From the NCBI GenBank assembly GCA_900110635.1, contig FOEK01000008.1, positions 62,001 to 126,000 of the forward strand: DNA of 64,000 bases, read 5' to 3'. This stretch comes from Lachnospiraceae bacterium NE2001. Its GTDB lineage: Bacteria; Bacillota; Clostridia; Lachnospirales; Lachnospiraceae. Both the position numbers and the translations under genes were made by a program. The notes beneath the pieces were generated by a model. That model was given only the letters and a program-made list of their open reading frames with translations. It did not search any database and was not told the origin of the DNA. This document shows, one piece after another, positions 57,769 to 64,000 of the stretch. Position 1 is the first letter of the stretch; each line of letters begins with the position of its first letter.

Positions 57769-58917
57769 CTAAATCGATTCATTTAAAATTTTTTCAACTA
57801 CTGTTTTTACATCATAATTTTTATAAAAGTGGATAGTATTTCTCTTCATCATTGTATATTTAGATTCAACCTGATTAATCGTATCAATTACATCCTCTTC
57901 ATTAATTGAAGGCATACATAATCCTATTCCATTTTTTTCAAACTCATTTTGCAAACCTGGATTGTCATTTCCTATCATCGGGACTCCAAATTTCGCGTAT
58001 TCCCATATTTTGTTTGGTGCACAATATACTGGATTCAATTCAGAGTAAGATGACCTTCCACCTGGAACATACATCAGCAATCCTATATGGGCAAGACTCG
58101 TAACTGCTAAGTGGTAAGGCGGTTCAACAAATGGAACATACATATAGTTCAAAGGTGTCTCATTGTTGAATACTGGATTAGTATCAGACATTAAAACAGA
58201 AAAGTATTCATTTCCATAGTCTCCCAACACTTTTACTATTTTGTCTACTGGGCGTTGTTTGTTGACAACACCTTGGTAAAGAACGATTTTCCTTCCCTTT
58301 GCTTTATTAATTATCTCATTTTGTATACTAAGAATATGTTCCGGTAAATCTCCAAGCGTTTCATCTGGTAAATACGGCTTGTTTTTTAAAATATATGGTA
58401 ATGTATCAAGCTTCCACCAGGTTTTTGTTATGTGTGCCCTATTATATTCACATACTATAACAGCCTTGGCTCCTTTACCCATTTTATGCTCATCTAATCT
58501 TAATAATTTTGAATGCGGAACAAGATCAAAACTTTCAACAAGCTCTAGTTGATACAGAATATATTCCCTAGTTAGCAGCCTCATTCCCAAGTGCTTAACA
58601 GATATTTCGGATACGGCAACTATCACGTCATTCTTATATTGATCTGTTGAAAGAATATTCCATAGTCGACTATGGATTTTTTCCATGCGTAGCATTTTTA
58701 ATGGTAGCGCAATATTGCTTTCATATTCGCCTATAACATCCACAAAGTTTACTTTTTTAAAGTTATATCCTTTGTAACTGTTCATATCACTATTATTGCC
58801 TGCGGCAAACACCGTTATGTGATAACCCAAGTCAGTTGCAGCTTGTATGAATGATAATACAGGAGGATATTTAACTAAATATCCTACTAATACTATACTT
58901 AATCCTTTTTTATTCAT
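57769..58917 (-). CDS. Glycosyltransferase family 4-like
   Basis: 382 residues, GT-B fold: N-terminal VLVGYLVKYPPVLSFI Rossmann half, a C-terminal half with KIVLYQGVVNKQRPVDKI, NKIWEYAKFGVPMIGNDNPG and EKNGIGLCM. The APNKIWEYAKFGVP segment is the donor-binding motif. I prefer the ATG at 58917, with AGGTG five bases upstream, over the GTG just before it. Specificity unknown. It belongs to the polysaccharide operon. Confidence 0.82.
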   Translation of the reverse strand: MNKKGLSIVLVGYLVKYPPVLSFIQAATDLGYHITVFAAGNNSDMNSYKGYNFKKVNFVDVIGEYESNIALPLKMLRMEKIHSRLWNILSTDQYKNDVIVAVSEISVKHLGMRLLTREYILYQLELVESFDLVPHSKLLRLDEHKMGKGAKAVIVCEYNRAHITKTWWKLDTLPYILKNKPYLPDETLGDLPEHILSIQNEIINKAKGRKIVLYQGVVNKQRPVDKIVKVLGDYGNEYFSVLMSDTNPVFNNETPLNYMYVPFVEPPYHLAVTSLAHIGLLMYVPGGRSSYSELNPVYCAPNKIWEYAKFGVPMIGNDNPGLQNEFEKNGIGLCMPSINEEDVIDTINQVESKYTMMKRNTIHFYKNYDVKTVVEKILNESI

Positions 58918-59000
58918 CACATCACCTACTGTATTACAATTTGTATTTGTTATTTATGTGCATAGAAGATAAACCAACTATTTCATATTCAAATTATTAT

Positions 59001-59885
59001 CTATTTTTTAAAGTTAGAGTATCTCAATTTGCAATCCAGCCAACCTAATGGGAAACATAGTATCGTCAAAAAAACATTTGGTGATCTGAGTACTCCAATT
59101 TTGTTTCCCGATAAAATACATCCGGTATCATATGTAATACATGCTTTCAACTTAAATGCAAAATTCGGTGCAATTTCAATTTGTTGTCGTTTAAATTCGG
59201 TATACCCTTTAGGGTTCTTTTTAACCAACCTTTTTTGATTCTTAGTAATGCCATCTGCTTGATACTCACATACCATCGTCGGCTCGTGGAATATTAAGAA
59301 TTTATATTTTTGATCAATCTGATCTTGTGTATAGCTGAGGGGAACATATTTTTCACCTTCAAACAAAGGATATTTATACTGATTCACAATTGCAGTCTTA
59401 TACACTTGGACATACTCAGGTTCGACTTTATATTTATATCTCAGATTAAACTGAGTCTCGAATACTATCTCAGTCGGGACATCACACCCCATCATAGGCG
59501 AACGGTCTGGATTAGAACGCACTGAGAATAAACCACAGATTTCAGGTTTATCCTTAATCTCATCATAAAGTCTTTCATATGTCTCTATTGCTTTGGGAAA
59601 AAAATAATCATCTGAATCCAAGCATACCCAAAGTTCTGTCTCGGTAACATCAAGGCTCATATTAATCGCCGATACTTTTCCACCGTTGGGCTTTTTAATA
59701 TATGAAATCTCGATTACTCCTTCATTGATGAAACTTGTCACCAATTCTTCTGTATTGTCTGTAGACCCATCATCTATAATCTGCCAAATAAAATTGTTAG
59801 ATGTTTGTGCAATAAGGCTTTCATAACACTTACGAAGAGTCTTTTTACGATTATATGTTGGAGTGAAGACGGTAATTAGCTTCAT
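59001..59885 (-). CDS. Glycosyltransferase family 2
   Basis: 294 residues. It has ITVFTPTYNRKKTLRKCYES, QIIDDGSTDNTEELV, KKPNGGKVSAINMSL and ELWVCLDSDDYFFPKAIETY with the DSDD metal site (about 92-95). The C-terminal half has the ESVYTKEQ-like segment seen in related capsular transferases. It adds one sugar of the repeat unit. It starts three bases after the acyltransferase stop. Confidence 0.87.
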   Translation of the reverse strand: MKLITVFTPTYNRKKTLRKCYESLIAQTSNNFIWQIIDDGSTDNTEELVTSFINEGVIEISYIKKPNGGKVSAINMSLDVTETELWVCLDSDDYFFPKAIETYERLYDEIKDKPEICGLFSVRSNPDRSPMMGCDVPTEIVFETQFNLRYKYKVEPEYVQVYKTAIVNQYKYPLFEGEKYVPLSYTQDQIDQKYKFLIFHEPTMVCEYQADGITKNQKRLVKKNPKGYTEFKRQQIEIAPNFAFKLKACITYDTGCILSGNKIGVLRSPNVFLTILCFPLGWLDCKLRYSNFKK

Positions 59886-59888
59886 GGC

Positions 59889-60344
59889 TTATAACTCCTT
59901 TATTTTCTTTGCTGGGACACCGCCATAAATACAGTTTTCTTCTATGAGACTTTTATTGACTACTGCTCCTGCCGCAATTATGGTATTAGGCGCTATTGTC
60001 ACTCCTGCACAAATAGTTACATTTGCGCCAATCCATACATTATCTCCAATCACAATGGGCTGATCAACGTGATTGTCTTCGTCCTTAACTCTACCAACCC
60101 ATTTCGATGTATCCAAACCAGTTGAAACAATGGTTACTCCGTGAGAAATAACGTCATAATTTCCGATAGTTACATTGCCAACAGCGTTGATAAAGACATT
60201 GTCATTGATATGTACTTTATCCCCAAGAGTAAGGCGGTTCATAAAATAGACTCTAGGAACCTCGTAAAGAACGGCTGATCTAAATCGAGGAAAAAGCACT
60301 TTGAACAGAGTTGTTTTAACCTTACGATATATTCTTCCAAGCAT
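59889..60344 (-). CDS. Hexapeptide-repeat acyltransferase (CysE/LacA-type)
   Basis: 151 residues. It has a left-handed beta-helix pattern (VHINDNVFINAVGNVTIGNY, HGVTIVSTG, IVIGDNVWIGANVTICAGV, IAPNTIIAAGAVVNKSL) and closes with GGVPAKKIKEL, typical of sugar O-acetyltransferases such as WcaF or MaaL. It probably acetylates a sugar of the polysaccharide with acetyl-CoA. It lies four bases after the preceding glycosyltransferase stop. Confidence 0.88.
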   Translation of the reverse strand: MLGRIYRKVKTTLFKVLFPRFRSAVLYEVPRVYFMNRLTLGDKVHINDNVFINAVGNVTIGNYDVISHGVTIVSTGLDTSKWVGRVKDEDNHVDQPIVIGDNVWIGANVTICAGVTIAPNTIIAAGAVVNKSLIEENCIYGGVPAKKIKEL

Positions 60345-60348
60345 ATGA

Positions 60349-61155
60349 TCATTTCCTCAAAAACTTTTTATAAACCCAGTTCTGCATCTTTGCCGGAAGA
60401 ACAATCATCCCAGTCTGTGCAACAGCAACCATAATGTAATCCGAGAAAGAGCTATACCCCATCTTCCAGAACTTTTTGATAGTGGCTATGTAACTCTTAG
60501 TGTTCTCCCAAGACTTTCTCCGAGCCGCAAGCTCATCAGAGCTTCGGAACCAAAGCAGTGCTTCATCAATGTTTTCTGCCTTATACCCCTTAAACAGCAT
60601 TCTGCCGAATAGATCCACATCCTGATTCCGCTTAAGATTGCTGTACCCACCCTCGGCCAGAACAGCAGATTTCCGATACATTACAGCCGGGTGATTAAAG
60701 GCAGAGCGCTTCTTCGCATACTCATATATAGCCCCTGAAGTTGTGGGTACTCTTCGCTGGCTTATCACATTGTTCGGATCCCCCACAAATTCATCAATGT
60801 GGCTGCCAACAATCGCAAGCTCTGGTTTCTCTTCAAACCGCCTAAGCTGTTTCTCACAACGGTCAGGCTTGCTGATATCATCCGTGTCCATACGAGCCAC
60901 CAGCTCGTTCCTACATGCTTTCAAGCCTCCATTAAGGGCTAGTCCAAGACCTAAGTTTTTCTTATTAGTGACAATGTGGATGTGCGGCTTATACTCCTCT
61001 ACAACTGCATACAACTCGTCTGTAAGAGGTCCATCCTCTACAAGTACAATTTCGTCCGGCCTTACTGTCTGATTTATCATTGAATCCAGAGCAAGACGAA
61101 GATACTCCGGATGCTCTTTTTTATAGAGAGACATCAAAACACTATATTTTTCCAC
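60349..61155 (-). CDS. Glycosyltransferase family 2, GTG start
   Basis: 268 residues. It has YSVLMSLYKKEHPEYLRLAL, VLVEDGPLTDELY, KNLGLGLALNGGLKACRNEL and ARMDTDDISKPDRCEKQL with the DTDD site (about 93-96). FNHPAVMYRKSAVLAEGGYS follows. This is the AmsE/EpsE-like amylovoran group. The start is a GTG one base after the TAA of the sugar transferase gene upstream, so they are coupled. It probably adds the second sugar after the initiating transferase. Confidence 0.87.
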   Translation of the reverse strand: MEKYSVLMSLYKKEHPEYLRLALDSMINQTVRPDEIVLVEDGPLTDELYAVVEEYKPHIHIVTNKKNLGLGLALNGGLKACRNELVARMDTDDISKPDRCEKQLRRFEEKPELAIVGSHIDEFVGDPNNVISQRRVPTTSGAIYEYAKKRSAFNHPAVMYRKSAVLAEGGYSNLKRNQDVDLFGRMLFKGYKAENIDEALLWFRSSDELAARRKSWENTKSYIATIKKFWKMGYSSFSDYIMVAVAQTGMIVLPAKMQNWVYKKFLRK

Positions 61156-61884
61156 TTATCTCTTCCTCTCGTGCTCTTCAATCAGATTTCTGGCGTGCGC
61201 CTGTAAAGCATCATACTGTGGTTTACTGACTTTCCCAGTCTTCAGCAGCGCATCCCCATAATCAAGTGCTGTGGCGTTCTCTCCGTCTGTAATACCAGAC
61301 CTCTTAAAAACCACAGCAACAGTCTCAAATAGGATCTTCACATCGCCAAGAAAGCTAACCTTCTCAATGTACTTCAGATCCCAGTTCAACTTTTCTTCCC
61401 AAGTAACCGCGTTCCGACCCTTCACCTGCGCCAGACCAGTTAAGCCTGGCTTTGCTGTATGCCTCATTCGCTGCTCATCAGACATAAAAACCATATCTCT
61501 TACAAGCTGAGGCCTAGGTCCGATTACGCTCATGTCGCCCTTTAGGATGCAGAAGACCTCAGGCAGTTCATCCAGAGAAGTGCTTCTCAATAAAGCACCG
61601 AACTTCGGCAGTCTCTGATCATCAGGAAGTAGATCTCCGTTTTTATCCCTCTTATCCGTCATCGAGCGGAACTTATACATATCGAATATAGTTTCTTTAC
61701 CGTTTTTTATGATCCCAGGTCTCGGCTGCTTAAACAGCACAGGACTGCCCATCTTCACTCTTACAATCACCGCAATGATTGCGTAAAACCAGCAGAAAAC
61801 AATTATGAAAAGAAGGGAACATAGAATATCTAAAAGGCGTTTTATGTATTTTTCATAAAAGCCGAGCTCTCTCTTAAACCGCAT
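61156..61884 (-). CDS. Initiating undecaprenyl-phosphate sugar transferase
   Basis: 242 residues. One N-terminal membrane helix-break region (about 13-40) is followed by the small monotopic phosphoglycosyl transferase core. It contains GSPVLFKQPRPG, KFRSMTDKRD, STSLDELPEVFCILKGDMS (the Asp-Glu catalytic dyad), VIGPRPQLVRDM and KPGLTGLAQVKGRN. It places the first sugar phosphate on undecaprenyl phosphate. The C-terminal tail (about 200-242) is longer than in the minimal PglC. Its start overlaps the VanZ-like gene by 11 bases. Confidence 0.92.
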   Translation of the reverse strand: MRFKRELGFYEKYIKRLLDILCSLLFIIVFCWFYAIIAVIVRVKMGSPVLFKQPRPGIIKNGKETIFDMYKFRSMTDKRDKNGDLLPDDQRLPKFGALLRSTSLDELPEVFCILKGDMSVIGPRPQLVRDMVFMSDEQRMRHTAKPGLTGLAQVKGRNAVTWEEKLNWDLKYIEKVSFLGDVKILFETVAVVFKRSGITDGENATALDYGDALLKTGKVSKPQYDALQAHARNLIEEHERKR

Positions 61885-62299
61885 TAACCTTCCCCTTTAT
61901 CATTTTCCACAATCCAAACCCAATGACTGCCCCTAGAACATTGCAGATCACATCATCTATTTCACACCAGCCGAGATTAAAGCAGTACTGAACAATTTCA
62001 ATTGTGGCAGAAAACAAAACAGCTGTGATCATCAGCCATCTCCACCGTTTTCCTGGAAATTGTGCGCCAAATGGTATGAACACAAGAATGTTATTTATGT
62101 TCTGAATGCTCTCGGTTCTCCCGAAGCTTTCACCCGCAATCCACGCGCGATACGCCCAGAACAGTTCCAACTTAATGATGCGTTCTCCTACTCTCGCCTG
62201 CCGTGATAAAATGGTCAGCCAGAGAAGAAACCCACAATAAACAAAAAACAGTATCCATCCCCGCCGTTTCTTCACATTGCAGTTCCCGTCTTTCTTCAA
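61874..62299 (-). CDS. VanZ-family membrane protein
   Basis: 141 residues with four membrane helices. NILVFIPFGAQFP and ATIEIVQYCFNLGWCEIDDVICNVLGAVIGF form the VanZ signature. VanZ-like proteins occur in many Firmicute surface polysaccharide loci; a role in lipid-carrier or teicoplanin-type tolerance is known only for a few. The start is a TTG directly after the preceding stop. A GTG eight codons later is an alternative. Confidence 0.82.
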   Translation of the reverse strand: MKKDGNCNVKKRRGWILFFVYCGFLLWLTILSRQARVGERIIKLELFWAYRAWIAGESFGRTESIQNINNILVFIPFGAQFPGKRWRWLMITAVLFSATIEIVQYCFNLGWCEIDDVICNVLGAVIGFGLWKMIKGKVNAV

Positions 62300-62539
62300 T
62301 TATCTTGGCTTATGATTCCTGTACATTTCCTTCATGTACACATCGGGATGCTGCATAGGGTGCTTTTTCCCGGGTGGAGTATTATCTTCTTCGAGCTGCC
62401 ATCTTTCATTGATTTTCATCCAGTCGTTAGGATAGAGCCTTTTGAAGGCAGCAATGAAGATTTCCTCATCTGCATCAAAGCCAACCTTCTTGAAAACAAT
62501 TGCGACCTTTTCCTTCTTTCGGCTTATAAAGCAGCCCAT
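62300..62539 (-). CDS. 79-residue protein of unknown function
   Basis: A basic start (GCFISRKKEKVAIVFKKVGF), a helix-rich centre with FIAAFKRLYPNDWMKINERW, and a tail with PGKKHPMQHPDVYMKEMYRN. No membrane helix and no family I can name. It is likely real: a GAGGTG ribosome site lies five bases before the ATG, and the stop codon is immediately followed by the VanZ start. It is placed at the head of the biosynthetic block, between the aminotransferase and VanZ. Confidence 0.65.
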   Translation of the reverse strand: MGCFISRKKEKVAIVFKKVGFDADEEIFIAAFKRLYPNDWMKINERWQLEEDNTPPGKKHPMQHPDVYMKEMYRNHKPR

Positions 62540-62546
62540 TTGAACA

Positions 62547-62711
62547 CCTCAGTCATATGGAGCATATGCGTATCTACGCCCTCAGTCATATGGAGCAGAT
62601 ACATATCTAACTGCCTCATACATATCCAGCAGATGCGAATCCCCATCCCTGATTGATGTTCAGCAGATGTTTAATCGTCCTATCTACGCTCTCAGTCATG
62701 CCCGGTCGATG
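62547..62711. repeat. Imperfect tandem repeats between aminotransferase and the 79-residue gene
   Basis: Units beginning CCTCAGTCATATGGAGCA start near 62547 and 62580, with a diverged third near 62614 and a partial CTCAGTCATG unit near 62690. Period is about 33-34 bases. They fill the short gap and are non-coding in a sensible frame. Confidence 0.6.
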
Positions 62712-62720
62712 TTCCCATTT

Positions 62721-64000
62721 TTACAGGAAGCACCTGTGAATGATCTCAATAATCCGATTCTGCTGTTCTTCCGTCATCTTGTTATCGCTCGGCAAGCATA
62801 GCCCGCGACGGAAAATATCAGCTCCTACGTCGATTCCAGAGCCCTTTATGTAAGCATTTGTGCGTCCTCTGCCGTTGCCTTCGACTGTGACGAAAGGATT
62901 CGTCCGGTATATCGGCTGCATATGCATCGGCTTCCATATCGGTCTGCCCTCTGCATTGAATGCCGCGATTGCGTTGATGATTTCTCCAGGACAGGATTTT
63001 CCTGGTTCAGAAATCCACAGTTCATCTTTTTCGCCACGAGCACTCTGGCACATAGCATCTTCATCAATGATGAGGCAGCTTAGCCAGAAGTTTGGCTCAG
63101 TGTTCCTCTCATCCCACGGGTTCATTTTAACTGGAAGGTCTACAAGGCCCTCTTTGTACCTTACATAAATTTCTCTTTTCTGGGCTATGTGCTCTTCGAG
63201 ATATGGCATTTGACCTCTAAGAATTCCTGCGATGATGTTACTCATACGGTAGTTATAGCCCAGTTCTTCGTGCTGGTACCAGGGAGCATCCTCACGACTT
63301 TGAGTGCTCCACTTTCGAACTTTGTTCGCATCTTCTATAGAATCAGTCAAGAGAAATCCTCCCGAACTACCAGTGATTATCTTATTTCCATTTCCAGATA
63401 TGACGCTTACATCTCCGAAGCAACCAGTCTGTGTGCCTTTATATAGCGAGCCAAATGACTCTGCAGCATCTTCAACAATAAGTGCTCCGTGAGCTTCAGC
63501 TATAGCTTTTATCTTATCTATCTTTGCAGGCGTACCATATAGATGCGCTACAACTACCAGTTTGACATCAGGATACAACTCAAATGCTTTCTCCAAAGCC
63601 TCTGAATCCATATTCCAGGTATCGTATTCAGTATCAATAAAAATAGGGATGCCACCTTCATAGCAGACAGGATTGACTGTCGCATCGAAGGTCATATCGC
63701 TTACAAATACACGCTTTCCTTCAAGACTTCCATGACCTACTGAAGGTTGACCATACAGTTTCTCGCCGCAAAGTTTCATTACCAGATGAAGTGCGGCTGT
63801 TCCCGAAGAAAGTGCAACAGCATACTTCCTTCCAATTTTCTCAGCAACTAGCTTTTCGACTTCGTTTATATTTGCTCCTACCGTGGAGACCCAATTTGTC
63901 TGGATAGCTTCATCTACCCACTTCTGCTCATCTCCGTGCATTGTAGGGCTACTAAGCCACACCTTATTCTTAAAGGGTTCAATACCTTTAAATCTTGGAT
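62721..64000 (-). CDS. DegT/DnrJ/EryC1 aminotransferase (5' end outside window)
   Basis: At least 425 codons; the frame stays open to the window edge, and FKNKVWLSSPTMHGDE is the usual N-terminal stretch of PglE-like sugar aminotransferases, so the start is just beyond 64000. PLP-dependent fold: ALSSGTAALHLVMKL, VEDAAESFGSLYKGTQTG, and the PLP lysine in GNGNKIITGSSGG, with NYRMSNIIAGILRGQM. It transfers an amino group from glutamate to a 4-keto-6-deoxy nucleotide sugar. The exact sugar is not readable. It opens the visible part of the polysaccharide operon. Confidence 0.9.
   Translation of the reverse strand, partial: PRFKGIEPFKNKVWLSSPTMHGDEQKWVDEAIQTNWVSTVGANINEVEKLVAEKIGRKYAVALSSGTAALHLVMKLCGEKLYGQPSVGHGSLEGKRVFVSDMTFDATVNPVCYEGGIPIFIDTEYDTWNMDSEALEKAFELYPDVKLVVVAHLYGTPAKIDKIKAIAEAHGALIVEDAAESFGSLYKGTQTGCFGDVSVISGNGNKIITGSSGGFLLTDSIEDANKVRKWSTQSREDAPWYQHEELGYNYRMSNIIAGILRGQMPYLEEHIAQKREIYVRYKEGLVDLPVKMNPWDERNTEPNFWLSCLIIDEDAMCQSARGEKDELWISEPGKSCPGEIINAIAAFNAEGRPIWKPMHMQPIYRTNPFVTVEGNGRGRTNAYIKGSGIDVGADIFRRGLCLPSDNKMTEEQQNRIIEIIHRCFL

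Noticed and set aside
62547-62711. Possible CRISPR-like repeats
   Set aside because: Repeats are directly adjacent, imperfect and have no spacers or cas genes; they are simple tandem repeats.

Overview
The window looks like part of the chromosome of a low-GC, monoderm Firmicute, most plausibly a Lachnospiraceae-type gut or rumen Clostridium relative. The reasons are AT-rich codon use, strong AGGAGG-type ribosome binding sites, TTGACA/TATAAT-type promoters, a Gram-positive type IV pilus cluster without an outer-membrane secretin, and REP-like palindromes of a kind I recall from gut Firmicutes. Genus cannot be fixed from sequence alone. No rRNA, tRNA or CRISPR array was seen.

Layout. (1) 1-5.7 kb: a giant tandem YfhO-type membrane protein, open at the left edge, then efp (elongation factor P), ending at two back-to-back terminators. 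(2) 5.7-26.1 kb, minus strand: a type IV pilus locus in the order pilB, pilT, pilC, major pilin, a fused pilM-pilN, a pilO-like gene, four prepilin-like genes (one of 1137 codons) and a ~1835-residue secreted/membrane-anchored protein. Promoters are visible before pilB and pilC. (3) 26.2-33.8 kb: an accessory strip with a small membrane protein, a zeta-toxin-like kinase with its small partner, a UPF0175/DUF3368 pair whose toxin end is cut by a REP-like element, a repeat-riddled methyltransferase, an Abi-family HEPN protein, an intact rfbA, dispersed repeats, and truncated genes (sugar transferase, AAA ATPase). (4) 34.2-35.9 and 42.1-44.8 kb, plus strand: two paralogous genes encoding a Cro/C1-type HTH fused in frame to a complete UDP-glucose 6-dehydrogenase. 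Each promoter is bracketed by two 17-bp inverted-repeat operators. The second is followed by a UDP-glucuronate 4-epimerase. (5) 36-42 kb: a graveyard of IS21 remnants and broken genes around one intact glycosyltransferase. (6) 44.9-64 kb: a second IS21 remnant, then a long minus-strand exopolysaccharide locus running leftward from a DegT aminotransferase at the right edge through initiating sugar transferase, glycosyltransferases, Wzy, pyruvyl transferase, Wzx, dTDP-rhamnose genes and wecB.

How it fits together. The right half is a Wzx/Wzy-type surface polysaccharide factory that would use dTDP-rhamnose, ManNAc/GlcNAc-type sugars, UDP-GlcA/UDP-GalA (HTH-Ugd plus epimerase) and pyruvyl or acyl decoration. 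In the main rhamnose cluster rfbA carries an in-frame stop and rfbB a one-base frameshift. The separate rfbA at 31-32 kb is intact. The left half builds a retractile type IV pilus. The most unusual item is the duplicated HTH-Ugd enzyme, whose own genes carry matched, paralogue-specific operator pairs. This suggests a self-regulating metabolic enzyme.
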